64,000 bases of DNA from Cristatella mucedo (lineage: Eukaryota > Bryozoa > Phylactolaemata > Cristatellidae): assembly GCA_009760855.2 (NCBI GenBank), contig WPIO01000003.1:4901001-4965000 (forward strand), given 5' to 3'. How positions within the stretch are numbered: the first letter of the stretch is position 1; each line of letters opens with the position of its first letter. Positions 45,340-58,849 of the stretch are shown piece by piece. Position numbers and translations under genes: made by a program. The notes under the pieces are model-generated. The model worked only from the letters and a program-made list of their open reading frames with translations, was not told the origin of the DNA and did no database searches.

Positions 45340-47870
45340 CCCATCTTCTCTAGTAGGTCAATAGCAATATCAGTGCGTTAGACGTTCATCTTGTCAATCA
45401 CTGAGCCATGTATCCTGGGTACCATAAGTTTACTTAGTTGTTTAACGTTTATCTGGCACGTGCACGTTCACCACGGCTCAGCATGAAGTGAAATTATCAA
45501 TTATATTTAAATTATTCTGACAGCTAGTAGTTATCTCCTGAATATCGCCTTGCACTTTAGTGCTGCCGATGTCAAATGCCACTTAGCGGGCTAGCTACTT
45601 AATCATCCATCTCACATATTTGTTACTCTTCCCACTGGCATTAGATAGTCAGTAAATGAACTGCCTACCGAGAACGACAGTCACAGTCAGTCAAAAACAC
45701 TAAACTTGCTCAGAGCAACGCCGATTCTTCTAATCTAATTGGATGGCATTCGCCTTGCCAAAGCTTTCTAAATTCCGCCAGTTAAATGCTCCCTCACTGT
45801 AAACTTCAAAACTCATGATCAGCAGTCATGTTAACGTGAGAAGCTCGACGAATTTCTGCTAACTGAGACGTGGATGAAGCCACCCATAGTAACTGCCTAC
45901 GAAAGATTGCACTTAGGAATCTTATTCTACCCGACACTGTTTCTAAACGGTGGGTAGTGGGATTGCTGTCATTATTCATGGATGCATGGCTCTATAATTT
46001 GAACTTTTACAAAAAATTTCTGGTGTGAATTAGTTGCTATAACGTGCACTATCGCAAGCCTGATCTCTCACGGTTGTTATCTACTGACCCTCCCCCCCCC
46101 GTTGGACACTCCAAAAATTTTTACGATAGAGTTCCTAGAGTATCTCAGCTATACTTTTTTGTAGCATGGCCTAGTGCATGGTACTTCAGCACTTACCTTG
46201 AGAATCCTAGAAACCACCAGGTAGCTCATTTCTTGACTTTACAGAGAACTTTAAAGTTTTTAAAGTTGTCAAAAAGATTTTCTGTATAACTTACATCGTG
46301 TTCAAAGTTTAGCATTGCTTTCTATTGGCAACCATCATCAATTTCTAGTCTTCAGTGGCATTCCAAGTTATTCAAGCAATAAGTCATGTTTTAAATTCAA
46401 GTGATACTGGATTGTTCCATAGGATTTCAATACGGCTACATTTAAACTATTAAAACGTTTGAAATCAGAGGTCCAAGCTATCCATCATTCACTTACACTT
46501 AACTCTTTGTCGCTGAGCCTAGAAAGGATTGCAGTCAGTCAGCATATCGGTAAAATTTAACTGAACTGATGGTCTTCAAGGTTTAAGTCGTGATTCAACA
46601 GTCAGCCCTACACTAATATTTGTTTTCCAGTGCGACTAACGACCTAACGATATTTCAGGAAGCAACGATGATTGATATTGACTGCCTGACACTGCTACTA
46701 GGTCATCATCTGTTTTGGACTCAATTAATGACGATTTACAATTTTAATTATTTAAAACTATGTTCGGTTTGGTAGACGAGGTATTTTTTGGATAAAATTG
46801 TAAGTTCACATATTTTTCAATCCTAGTGGTGTATTGGTCACATCTCATTCATCATACTAGTAACCAGCGGAGTTTTGAAAATAGTCTGTTCTTCGTTATC
46901 GGCTATTTTTAATTTACACTGAGCCTCTGAGAACAAATTGTTGAGCTCGTGAAGTCAGCAATCACTTCCGGTCTGGCAAAACGGTGACCCAGGGAACACA
47001 AATTATTTCTCACATATGACGATCATGGTCCTGTGCTCGAGCTATTTTGCTAATAGAAAGGGAATACAAGCAGATGAAGTTCTTATAAGTCACTAAGCGA
47101 ATGAAATATATATTTAATCTGATGTTACCCAGCTGTTCTTCTCATCTAAACCTAAGAAAACTTTCCACCTGCTGTTAAATTGAATGATTTCTAACGGTGC
47201 GACTAGCTCCTTGTTTCTTGTGAAGCCTTTAAACAGTTTTACGTTTTTTCTAGGCTGATAGAAAAACCACAAATCCTCTGCGGCTATAATAAATATCGCT
47301 ACAAGGCTAAGTATAAAGTTCCAGAAGTTTTTCCTTAAATGTACCTTTGCTTCTAAAGCTATGGTTGTTCTGCTTTGATCAACTGATAAAGAGCACTATT
47401 CTTGCATGCACCGGCAAGGCTCTATATTGATTGACTACTCTTCATATCTGGTTTGAATGCTTAACGAGTTTCATTATCCAGTGCCCAACGTAATCTGCTG
47501 GCAGTAAGTTAGCATTCTAATTTAAGTTCTCATAGACCGTTGGGGACATTACCTTTTGTTCAGCAGGCTGTACATTATAGAACTAACTTCTAGAATTCTG
47601 AAGCGGCTACATCTAATCTCCTGCTGCACTCGGCGGCACTTCTTTTCCAGCTATCCCGGTATGCTAATGCCATGCTACTTACTTCCTCGATTACCATTCT
47701 AAAGCATCTATGTTTCCCACTCGCATTTCTCAAGTTTGATTATGGCGGCCGGCAACTTTATGACTGAAAATCCCGCTAAGGCTTTGAGTGTGCTGGAAAA
47801 ACACTTCAGCTAAATACCCACTCAGTGGTTATGGCTCCAGGAACGAACAGACACAGATTCATTAGAAGAA
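45340..47870 (+). mobile_element. L2-B LINE, decayed endonuclease to 3' UTR
   Basis: Endonuclease remnant at about 46085-46250 (PPPPVGHSKNF...STYLENPRNHQVAHFLTL, parallel to PPSGCANLF...NIHVNNP...SLFLDGL at 26240-26400). The RT is unreadable apart from a SDVTQLFF vestige near 47120-47145 in place of YADDTQLYL. The 3' UTR blocks resume at 47655-47815 ('atgctacttacttcctcgatt'). No intact tail. The 5' limit is approximate. Confidence 0.6.
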
Positions 47871-48064
47871 AAAACGTTTAATTACACCAAGTTACATTAG
47901 CAATTATTTTCACACTAACAGTTACTCTGAAATTATTACTTTTCAAACGTATTCACCGAACCTTAACCCGTGTAGTTTGCATGCTGCATAATTGTATGAT
48001 AGCGAGTTGTACTAACAAAAATGCTGAGGGAGTCAAGTAATCCAAGTTAAATAATGACAACAAT

Positions 48065-48985
48065 ACATTTATAGCCCCTCCAGAGAACTCAACCTTTTTC
48101 TATGCCCTTTGCATTTGTTGTAGAGAAAGCGTAGTTGAATGGTTAGTGGTAGCATGCCCTATAAATAGGGAAACAAGAATAGTATGGTTAGACGGGAAAT
48201 GCACGGGTTAGAATGAGAAAGTGGTTAATGGCAGCATGCTCAGTCTTAGTACATAAAAGCTCATAGGGGGAACCTCACGAGCCTAATAGACGCTGATGTA
48301 AATAAATGCATTTTTAGTTTCTCTTTAAATGTGGTCCAATTCACTGTAGCTCGTGACGACGCCGTTCGCCGGTGAGTTCCAGGCTTTGGAAGCATACGAA
48401 CTAAAAGTACGGTCTCCGAAAGATGAGATGTTAATACGAGGTATAGGTAAATGAATAGCTTCCGAAAAGTGGGTGGTATAATGCTTAGCCTGTCATAGAA
48501 GTAGATTTTATAGGGAGGCTGCATTAGGGACCTAAAAGTAAGTGGAAAAACTTAAAAGTGTTTAGCTACGTGATTGGTGGCCAATGCAAATAGATGTGAT
48601 GTGGACATTGCGAAGTTCACGACGGGCACCATTGCTGCAGATTGATCACGACTTGCACCATTGCTGCAGAGTTTTGCATCTGACGTATACCAGATTGAAT
48701 GTGCCTGTAGACCAGCACGCGATGATTTACATAAGTCGAGACGAGATGTCACAAATGTTTAGAGCAGTTTCAATTCGAAATTCGTATCTAAATAGGCAAG
48801 AATCATGGGAATATAATTTAGCTAAATGTAAGCAGACTGGACTCTGGAGCTAATGTGATAGTTTAAAAATGAAAGGTGACTTCGGAATACGATTCCTAGA
48901 TTTCGTGCAGATTCAACAGGAGGTATGCTTGCAGAGTGGACTGTGAGCATCTGCATTCCCAATTTTCGAACAATATTTAGTAGTA
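48065..48985 (-). mobile_element. L2-A LINE 3' portion
   Basis: Left to right on plus: degenerate tail ('ctccagagaactcaacc'), 3' UTR with a duplicated 'ggttagtggtagcatgc...gtggttaatggcagcatgc' block, and the C-terminal coding block ('ccaggctttggaagcatacgaact...aggtataggtaaatgaatagcttcc'). Further right are 'ctgtagaccagcacgc' and 'cctagatttcgtgcagattcaacaggagg'. All frames broken. Confidence 0.8.
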
Positions 48986-49009
48986 ATAACAATGCTAAAT
49001 TTCCTTAGT

Positions 49010-50350
49010 GCTTGAACTAAATCTTTCTTTAGGCGCTTTACAGATGCAGTATATAAAGCGTTACCAAATATTTGGTGGCAACATGCCCAGCAGGCACACC
49101 AGGCAGCAGGCAGCATCATGAATCAGGTACATGCATGCGAAAGACAAATCCCAAAGACCAACCAAGTGCAGTATTAATAATTAGCTTAAACCTTCTTTTT
49201 AAATGTCCTCATGTCATGGGAAGCTAGCGACTTGCGTCCTTAGTGCGTTCCAGACTTTGGCAGGGCAGGAACCTAATTCATGGTTTTCAATGGCTTTGAG
49301 GTTTGTACGAGGTCTGGCTGAATGACTCCAGTCAAAACAGTGGTATGTGTGATTATTCGGCTGATGGATGAGTAGTTGTGACAGTCAAGCTGAAGCTAGA
49401 CAATTAAGTGTCTTAAAAGTAAAGGATATAGCATTAAAGTTGATAGGCTGCTTAACCTGGAGCCTTGCAGGCCTGCGAGAATTGGCATGCAGTGACTATT
49501 GTGATAATCACGCCAGATATGCCTGGCTGCAGAGTTGCCCAACAACTGTACGCTCCTAGTTGGTCAGACCGGTGGACCAGTAAGCAGTGAGTTACAGAAG
49601 TTAAGATGGGATGTCACAAATGCTTTGATTAATTTAGATGTGGTAGCCTTGTCTAAACAAGTTCACATTTTCGCAGTGTTTCCTAGCAGAAACTAGGCAG
49701 ACTTTACGGTGAACCTGATGTGGTCGTCTAATGAAAGTTCACTTAGGAACATGACACTTGCAGATTCAACAGGAGTGATGCAGCCAGACCCAATTTATAA
49801 CTTATTTTTTCAGCTTCTGAATCGCAAGGTTTGGCCCATGACTAGTAAGTTGATATTTTCGCCGTTTAATTTAACAAAGTTTGCTGTCATTCAGGTGCAG
49901 ATGTCACGAATACCTGCTACAATGGTGTAGGGATTTGCATATGCCGGAGGTTTGGAAATTTTCAAAGCTGACGTATGCTCGATTGAAGTCAAGGAAATCC
50001 AGGATTGTTCTTGACGGTCACTTAAGCAAAAGGGAGAAAATAAACTATAAAAAGAAGCGGGACCTAGCACAGAGCCTCGAGAACCTAGACGTAAGAAGTT
50101 AATCGGATTATCCTTTTTGATCACGTGATTAATCTGGAATATCCCTCTGAGATAGGACCATAACCATTGCAATACAGTCACACCGATGCACAGACGAGAA
50201 TCAAAACACTTACGGATGATTTGGCGATTACCAATACCAAAGCCTAGATTTTGCGTGAGAATCGCATCGTCTAGTAGGATAGTAAAACCACGAAAAGAAT
50301 GGGACCAACCACCAAGCCTTTAGGTAACCATATATCGCACGATAGTCTTT
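49010..50350 (-). mobile_element. L2-A LINE copies, 3' UTR to RT core, with internal repeat
   Basis: Starts with a tail-like 'aggcgctttacagatgcag', then C-terminal coding ('gcgttccagactttggcag', 'gaggtttgtacgaggt'), 'tggaccagtaagcagtgagttacagaag', 'aacatgacacttgcagattcaacagg' and 'gctgtcattcaggtg'. The RT core blocks near 50060-50200 ('gggacctagcacagagcc', 'ctctgagataggaccataac') are followed at 50245-50340 by a second partial pass over earlier blocks ('aagcctagattttgcg', 'accacgaaaagaatgggacca'). Two overlapping fragments are therefore joined here. Confidence 0.75.
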
Positions 50351-50529
50351 TACCAAAACTTAAGGATACACCGAGAGTGATGATTGTTTTATTGTTCATT
50401 GTAGAGTTTTAATGTAAGCCTCCGTTCTTTATTATTCAGCAGCATGTTGCCCACACAACTCTTTTCACTGATAAATTGACAATAGACTATTGCTTGTACA
50501 GATGAGTCTACGAAGATGGTATTATATTG

Positions 50530-50665
50530 GCTACCGAATATCTAGCGAGAGCCGTTTAGGCTAGGAGTGTGCTATACACAACTCTCATGCGCAACCGCCG
50601 CATAATCTTTCATGCTTTGTGGCGTTACAGACGGTGGTACATTACATTTCATCCACTGCTATAAC
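50530..50665 (+). mobile_element. L2-B LINE 3'-end fragment
   Basis: Short 3' end: 'ggctaccgaata', 'gagccgtttaggctaggagtgtg', 'ttgtggcgttacagacggtggtacattac'. It matches the terminal 130 bp of the copy at 25640-28885. Confidence 0.75.
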
Positions 50666-53600
50666 AAGTCATGAGTAAACAGTGAATTGTCGAGCTAACT
50701 TGTGCCGTACAACGCGTTAATTTCCTAAATATTTAAGTAATTTAATGGAGGGAGACTAGATTGAGAATGGATGCAGTCTTACTATTGAAGGTCAATTTAG
50801 AGTTTTTCAAGCACGACTGTCTCGGAAAAGTGTAATTGTGATCTAAATATACAAGGTTAAGGCTCTTACTAACGAAATAAGTTACATTTATCAAGTACCA
50901 AAAAGTTGAGCATGAAAGTTTTCAAAAAGTTTCGTTAAATTGTGCAGTTAAGTATTCGGAAACATACTTATGGTCTAATGGTGACACTGCAGTAATGTCG
51001 CGAGCGTGCTAAGCGCACAGTAGCACACATGTATCGCATGGTCATTAATGACGATATTTGGTTATTAAGCTTCATTTGCTCTAGCACGGCTTTCCACGGA
51101 GACCAGATGTCCAGGCCCGGTGGGATTCAGTTATAAGAGAAAAATGTAGCGCTTAGCTCCCTTTTACTGAATAACTAAGTATGCGAAATGTACGGTCTCG
51201 TTACATTTCCTGTGAGCCGAAAGGGCGTTGATACTTATAGTATTGACAGGCAGATGGGTATGATTGCTGACAGAGACATACCGACCATAAACTCATGCAC
51301 AGAGCATAGCACAAGTAATCTTTAGATCCGTCAACAGATAGTCATCATTAAGTCGGATAGTCGTCATTCGTCAACCAAGCTTTAACCAACGTTGCTGTGG
51401 CTTCGTTTCCTGAGATTATTAGAGCGGTAAGCTGCATACGGCCGAACGCAGGCTGTGAAAAGGTTTTAAGGGTATCACAGCCATCGAATTAAAACGTACT
51501 TTTTTGAAATCCTCTAGGCGAAATGTGGTCTTTTCGTGTCTTTCCAATATTAACTAAAAGTAGATTCGTCAAGAAAATTAGCAATTGACAAAATGAGAAA
51601 ATGAATATATGGCAATTTAAAAAATAGCAAGTGCGAGTCGCATGCTAATGAGTTCTTTTTAGAGAAATTTGACCGTTTTATGAGTCCTGCTCTGCGTTAA
51701 AATAACGTCTTTTCTGTGGTTTAAATAGGTTTTATTCGGCGATTTGTAAGAAACAATATATCATTATGTACTTTATTTAAAATAGGTATGGAAACGTATC
51801 AAGTATTTAAGGGTATATGCACCGTGTTTAATCGCGAATAGACGTTTAGGACGATTTTGGGGAAACTGGTGATTCCTTAGCTTCTCATTTCACTTTATGT
51901 CACAAGACGCAGTGACAAACGTGGAAAATTTTCCTTAATTAACTAGCATAAAAACGGAAAAAATCTTCTCTGAAGTATTCGTGGTTGTCTACATTCACAA
52001 CTCATCAAATCGACTAAGCGGAGGACGTGATAAGATGCATAGCAGGTGCAAGAGAGCAGCCAGAATAGCCTAAATGGTATGAGAACGCAAAAAGAATCAA
52101 AGAATGAAGGGCAGTGCCTAAACTTTGATGCACAGCTTCATTTGAACCCAATGCAGATATGAAGCAAGTGTACTGAATAAATCGACAGTTTGCGAAATGC
52201 AAATGCTGTTGTTGAGTTTTCTTCTATCAGTAAACTCTTTTCTTAACAAGCCCGATGATCCCCAAGGATGAAGCTACAGCAGCAGAAGGGAGTATTCCAA
52301 GTGTTTGAAAAACTTGATTTCGGTATCCTAATCTGAGGTTTTGAGTTTTAGCGTCAGCAACCAGATACAATTAAAAACAAGTGTCAGTGAATTGTATGCG
52401 GTCTGATAATGAGATAAATTCTGACGGCTACAGGGGCACCACTAAAGCCGCTTATACTATGAGTAAGTTACTTAAACAATCTCCATAGCAACATAGCCCC
52501 TACTTATTCCTTGAGACTTTGAATAGGTAAAGTAAAGTTAGTACGCCTGAGAAGCAGAGGCGCAGTTTGCTTATAGATGATAAAGGATTTATGTCAGATG
52601 GGATTATTTTGAGATTGTTCTCTACTTTCTGAATTTATTTAAGTGAACTAATAACGTTCAAGGTTTGCATAGTCATTTAGTTTTGAAAAATCCCAACAAT
52701 CCTAGTGCAAATGATAGCGTATAAGCTGAAAGTTTTTTGAGAGTTAAAAATGCTAGAGGAAGGTGAGATAGAAAAGCGTCTTACTACCAACTGTGAAGAA
52801 ACTAGGAAAATTAAACTCCTAGATGGTTTTTTGAGATTAAATCATTTAAAAAGGGAGAATAATATTTAAAAATAAGTTGATTCATCATAGAAACCTCGGG
52901 TGGCCCAAGCTTAAAAGGTTGTAAGCCTGACTAGTGCCGTAAAATCGGTGGAAGCGGAAAGGCTAATCTAGCTACCAAAAATGCAGGGAACGTGATGAAA
53001 GGCGTTCAAAACAAAGACTTTAGAGTGCTATTCAGATAAGTCTGCTAACGTAAGTCTGAGCTATTCATTAAACCCACGACGATTGATTACTTACATGTGA
53101 TTTAAATGAACAAATAAAGTCATTTTTGCTTTGGTTTTCATAAAAGTTATAAATAATGCCAATATATGTTGTCAATGTAAATGGAATAAGATGAAGGCTT
53201 CGTGCATTTGATGATCTGTATCTATGTAAAGGCAGGTGATATCCGTTGGACTTGCTGACGTTGTGACGCACGACGAACAGAGTTCTAGTATTTCGGAGCG
53301 TATCCACTGAAATATCAGTCTGCAATGTGGTTGTATAGATACCCAGCTAATTGAATCAAGCAAATAGAGCAAATAATAAGATGCATAGCTTGTGCAGGGA
53401 CGTTCTTCGATAAACTAGAATTGTGCGACAATTAAGGAATATCAGTGATTAACCAATACTTGAAGTCGATCAGCTGCCTTATCGTCGACGGAGATTGGTG
53501 ACATGTAGTGTAACGACAAAAGCGACACTCGTTAACAACGAACCGACCTTAAGGCTTTTAAAAAGACTAAGCTGCTTCCCTGAGTAAGCCGGATTAAATG

Positions 53601-54269
53601 CTTCACGAACTAGTATAATTAAAAAATGAATGGCACAAGTTAATGGATCTGCTTGGTTGTGGTATGTGTAATTTACAATATGGATCACTTGGATGGTTAA
53701 ACAGTTAAAACAACCCTAAACCTGAATTTGTGCAAGTTTAGCTTAATGATTCAGGCACTAGCTTTTAAAGACCTAAGTTAAGGCGAATGTATTCGATAAC
53801 CGAGGCACTAGATTCAAGCCCGTGGCATATTTGAATCACTTAAATATAAATAAATTGCTCTTAAGTCATAATAAAAGACATCTAAATTGTATTGTGAAAG
53901 TGGGTTGTAGAAGGCCTGTTGGCTATCGCATAAGCAGTGAAAGCCACGTAGGATGCTAAGTAAGTCTTTAGGAAACTCTTCAGCATGACAGCAATTTTTT
54001 TCTTCGTATTCCTGTCGAGTTGCAACAAGAGACAAAACACGTTGTGAAAAGAACGGACGTATTGCACCTAAATACAGCCAGTACGCCACTGCAGTTGCCG
54101 TTGAATATGGCTAAAAGGCTATAAGTTTACGAATCCCAGATGTTAGAGCACGTGGCTCTGCTTCTGGAAGAGCAGTGACGGCTTTCGGGTTGATCCACGA
54201 ATTCGGAGAAGAGTTATTAGGTTGACTCACGGAGCTTATACCCTCCATAAACAGCTAAACTGCTGCAAC
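50666..54269. other. Unassigned sequence
   Basis: The longest stretch without a recognised element. Several short minus-strand frames (52014-52202, 53068-53372, 53814-54089) show no domains or paired splice sites. Intergenic or intronic. Confidence 0.45.
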
Positions 54270-55985
54270 GGTTTTTGGACGACAACTTGAAGTCAATCTG
54301 TTGCTTGACTAGTAGCCAGTGCAGGTCGCGAGAAGTGGTGTGATGTGGCAACTGTGAAGCTCACTACAGGCAAGCCTAGCCCTGAAGTTTTGCACCGGCT
54401 GCAATCACCTGATCCCAAATGCTGGTAGGCCAGTAAGCAATGAGTTGCAGAAGTCGAGACGGGTTGTCACGAATGTATGGACCAACTTGGACGTGGTATC
54501 ATTATCTAAACAAGCCCGATTTTTAGCAACGTTATAAAGCTGAAAATAGGCAGTTTTGACTGTGGAGCTGATATGGTCGTCGAACGAGGTCGCTTTGGAA
54601 TGTGACACCTAGATTTCGAGCTGGTTCAACTGGAGATATGCTGGCAGAGCTTCTTTGAGCGTCAGCCTTTCCAATTTATAAATCACACTGGATTTGCTTA
54701 TAACTAGTAAGTTAGTTTTATCGTTTTGTTTTAGAAAATTCGCTGCCATAAATGAGCGAATGTCATCAATACATGCAGCTAGTGAGTTGAAAGAATTTGA
54801 GGTGCTCGAAGGCTGGTAGGGATCAAAGCAAAGATACAGGTGAGTGTCATCCGCATAGACGTGAAAGCCCAGATTGTGCTTGGCAATCGCATCAGCAAGA
54901 GGGAGAGTGTAAACCGTGAAAAGAACCAGACCTAGCACAGAGCCCTGAGTTACGCCACATTTCAGAGGTACCTCAGATGATCTTTGTCCATTTACATCAA
55001 TGCTCTGAAGTCTCCCACTGAGATAGGACCTGAACCACTGCAGAGTAGTGTCAGTCTGCTCACGCGAGATGAGAGGCGCTCTAGAAGAATTTTGTGATCA
55101 ATGGTATCGAAAGCAACCGAAAGATGTAGCAAAACAAGCAGAGACACTCTCATCATGTCTGCATTCCTAAGTAGGTCGTAGCATACCTTAAGAAATGCTG
55201 ACTCTGTGGAGTGACTAGCTCTAAAGCTAGTCAGAAACTAACTAGCAAGGTGAGACGTTACGATATATTAGTTCAGCTGGTCCGCCACGACCCGTTCAAG
55301 TGTCTGTGATAGGAATGCTAGAAGAGAGACTGGGCGGTTGTTGCTTACGTTCTCTTGGTCTAGTTTCGATTTCTTGAGAAGTAGCCTGACTACAGCTGTT
55401 TTGAAAGGTGTTGAGATATGACCCAAGGCTAATGACATATTAATGATGTTAGGAATGCATGGCAGCAGCAGATAAATGCAACGTAGGAGCAGGACAGTGG
55501 GAATAGGGTCCAGAGGACTTGTTGTCTTATTTGATTGGGATACGAACTTCAGGACTAGATCACTAGTGACCTGCATGAATGGAGACATTGATGTGCAGCC
55601 AGGAATCGGGGAACCGCTTTCTAGTGGGAAAGTTTTCATCGCAGTTTTGGATTCCCTGATCTTATCTATCATCTGCACACAGAATCTAGGGAAGCGCTTG
55701 GCTAGATCATCAGGTAAGGAGCTAATCTGGGAGCGGTTGAGGAGATGGTTGATCGTCGATATCAGCAGTTTTGGATTGTGCATCTGTGATCCCTCATTGT
55801 TTCTATAGAAGCTAGCCTTGGCCTTTGCCAGGATCGATTGGTACGACCTACAGTAGTCGTCATATGCCAGTCGATGGACAGTCAGTCATGATCTTGTGTG
55901 TGCTTTTTCAAACTTTCGCTTTGTAGACCTGGCTAGTTTAATGTTTGTGGCAAACCACAGGCCGTCTGGGCACGGTTGCAGCTAA
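54270..55985 (-). mobile_element. L2-A LINE, RT region, fairly preserved
   Basis: Minus strand, 5' at the right. LWFATNIKLARSTK near 55950-55905, then LLNRSQISSLPDDLAKRFP, SDLVLKFVSQSNKTTSPLDPIP, FKTAVVRLLLKKSKLDQENV, NNRPVSLLAFLSQTLERVVADQLN (55783-55268). The catalytic block HVYADDTHLYL has YADD at 54857-54846. LDFCNSLLTGLPA follows near 54430, and the copy stops before its 3' UTR. Frameshifts separate the blocks. Confidence 0.9.
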
Positions 55986-56250
55986 CTATAGAATGTTCAA
56001 GCAACAACAACTACTGTCCTGCTGCCGACTATAGCACATCCTGTGTGGCCATCCAGTGGGGCTAATCCAATGCTTATCACTATACCAAACTGCTCTCCTG
56101 ACTCTGCTTCCTGCATTCTTTTTGCTGAGTTGGATGTAGTATGTTGGCTACCGAATGGGTACCAAAAGCCACTTGGGCTGTGACTTAGCTCAAAAAAACA
56201 CTCATGTGTAACACCCACATAGTCATGGAGATATTTTACGTAACATTTAC
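55986..56250 (+). mobile_element. L2-B LINE 3' end abutting L2-A
   Basis: Plus-strand 3' end with 'caagcaacaacaactactgtcctgctgccgactat', 'ctgctctcctgactctgc', 'ggctaccgaatgggta', 'gtaacacccacat'. It meets the 5' edge of the minus-strand L2-A at about 55985. Confidence 0.75.
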
Positions 56251-56849
56251 ATTACCTGCCGTTAGAGGTCTAATGGGTGAGCTCATTTAGGCATAGGTTT
56301 TTTTCTTTCCAAAATTATTTAGGGTGCAGCTATAACTACTAGGTTTTCTTTAGAGTCAGTTGAGTAATTGGTTTGAAAAAATTGTGAGTGTCTGCCATTT
56401 AGACTGCATGGATGTTGAAAGAGTGCCAAATGCTGGAAAACAGCGAGGGGTCGAAGTAGCTGTGTTCCTTTGGTACGCGAGTTAGACCTGAGATTTAGCC
56501 GTGAGACTTAATTGGCTGGAACGAGAACATACATTATAAGAAATATGCCGAAGAAGCACCTAAAACCATGGTTAATTCTCAGTTAAGTTAAGCGTATGGT
56601 ATGTAGCGGTAACAACGTGAAACCAGATTGCTAAAACAGGTGCTGAGGTGAAAAAACTGTTTGTATGTCCACTTGGATTGTACAGCCACCTCCATCGTCA
56701 GGCCGAGAACAGGAGATCTACTTTTGTAGATGCACCTAAGCTAGCAATGCACCGCTGCCGATGCTGGGCACGCTAATATTGTTATTGTATTTTATATTCT
56801 GATATTCAAAAATTAATACATTGCAAAATTCGATTCCAAAAATTAAGTA
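56251..56849. other. Unassigned sequence
   Basis: Nothing recognised. Confidence 0.4.
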
Positions 56850-58200
56850 TATTGCAGTATTCCAAGACACAAATGCAACATATTGGACCTGTTACATATC
56901 ACATGTTGCGATTTATTATCTGTGATTTTAAAAATCCTCTTCATATTCCACTTAGTTCTCTTCGTTATCATCAGCTTTCTCTGAATCATTTTCATTTAAT
57001 ATCAAGACGACCGGAGTTAAAATCCACAGTAACTTGTTTGCATTCAGAAAAAGCTGAGACTCCAATCTTTTTGGTTGCCGCCAACTACGAGGTTGAGGAC
57101 AGAACACTCGCTTTGCTGGTTGGAAGCAAGAAGTGCGTAAGTGACATACTTGCTGCATGTTTTCTTCTCTTCAATAAGCTGTCGCTTGAGTGTTTGATCA
57201 GCGAAATAAAATTGAGCATTATCATCAACAGCTTTTCTGAGTTCCGACCTTCAGGTAACGACATTTGCTTAATTACACGTTCTTCATGAAATGTGAGAAT
57301 GTTCTCATTGTTTGCTTATATCTTGACGATGGCCGTTTCCAAATCTTTGCTTTGGCTGGTATCTGCATCGTTGCCGGGATAGTGATTGAACGCAAAGTCT
57401 GAATATGAGTAAATGATAGCTCGCAATGAAGCATTCGATTTTTCAATGATACGTTGTGTCGCTGCAACACTATTGTTACTGATTGGAAATCGGCCAATGC
57501 TTGCTGGCAATCCCGAATATTCCTTATCAGTCCAGCTGTGATAACAAGGTCAAAAATTTTATCGTGTGCCTCGTCAAGATTTGGAAGCAGTCTTTTGAGT
57601 GCTGAAACATATCGGGAACGCCTGCTCAGTGGGTGAGGCTGTGCTTGACTGAGTGCAGGAATTTCATCAAACCCAATCGACCTGACTGTTGTAGTGCTGA
57701 AAATTTTGGCATGAGCATCCAAATGAGTTCTGATTATGTTGCCGTGAACGTGCCTATATATGTCTCAACAGCCTAAATAAAACGGCGACTGCAGTTTTCC
57801 AGAACTTGCATACCAAGAAGGTCCTTTATTGCTTTGTTGGTTGAGCAGCTGTTCCCAATCGAACAGAAAATTGGGTTGAGAGACAATGATTACCACTCAA
57901 GGGTCAATCTAATTAAAATTACATGTTTCTCTACAGTAATCAGTTTCGTGAAGGAGCAGTGCGAACGCCAACAGATGAATTTCAGGATGAAAAACACGCT
58001 TCTTGCCAGGGTGGACGATAGAAAGAACAATACAGCATGTTGAATCCTCAGACCAGAATTCAACACAAGAGCGAAAGTGGTAGCAGAAGCGACCTTGACG
58101 GATATCTTTTTCCCCACCTCCAACAGCTTGAAAAATATTTCTTTAACGTTGCAGTTTCGTATTGCTTCGGGTGAGCTCTTGTTCGCTAAAGTTCAATTCA
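56850..58200 (-). pseudogene. hAT-superfamily transposase remnant
   Basis: Minus-strand reading gives, in order: a NCSTNKAIKDLLGMQVLE-like segment near 57845-57795 (where hAT transposases have a C.AH.L.LA.KD block); DAHAKIFSTT...RSIGFDEIPALSQ and RNIRDCQQALADFQSVTIVLQ (57722-57460); after a frameshift, SLRAI...DLETAIVKI (about 57430-57325), resembling the 'FE.AIVKIQ' motif; and HFLLPTSKASVL near 57135-57105, where a C-terminal dimerisation block with PPTSN would be. At least two frameshifts and several stops. No terminal repeats were found. Assignment rests on motif memory; it is not obviously the Buster type that would mobilise the SPIN-like MITE. Confidence 0.5.
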
Positions 58201-58379
58201 ATCTCATCCACGACGAAGGTTTTGTTTGATTCATTTGAATGCATCGGTAATAGACCGTAAATCAAGTACTCCGAGATAGTCTGTCCAGATACTAGATTGC
58301 CAAGTTTTGGTGATGACACTTACTGTTTCGGATTTCCGTCTCCATGTACTTTCTCACAAAATGACACATTTTTAGATAA

Positions 58380-58790
58380 TTCGGGTACTAATCTCCGTCT
58401 TAACCACCACAAAGCAGTAAAGACGTTGCGGGTTTTACGGAGGAGAGCTTTGTATAGCCCACTCACAGCCTAGGCGGCTTTCCGTAGGCGTTTGGTAGCC
58501 AACAGACTTCGTCTCACGCAACATGGAGAAAATAGGATGCACAGCAGAGTCAGGGAAGCAGTCGAGGTAGTGAGTAGCGTGGAAGCAGTAGCTGAGGACC
58601 GCTGAAAATGATGAGCCATAGTCGGCCGTACGAGAGCAGCTGTCTGCTTAAGAATTTCAGAAGTGAGTTCCGCAGTCTTTGACTTGCAAAACTAAAGGTT
58701 TTGACACCAATGGTCTTTAAGCGGAGGAATTGAACAGCTAACGCAGTAATAAATAATAATACAGGACCTGTTTGTGCAAAGAGGCTAGTG
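58380..58790 (-). mobile_element. L2-B LINE 3' end
   Basis: The minus-strand terminus (complement of TTAAGACGGAGAT near 58395-58407) is followed by the family 3' UTR blocks 'agacttcgtctcac', 'gagtcagggaagcagtcgaggtagtgagtag', 'gaccgctgaaaatgatg' and 'gtcggccgtacgagagcagctg', and by the start of the C-terminal coding region. Confidence 0.8.
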
Positions 58791-58849
58791 ACTGAAACTG
58801 AAACTGAAACTAGTGGAGCAGTTTAGCTAGGTATGATTAAACCAAGCCG

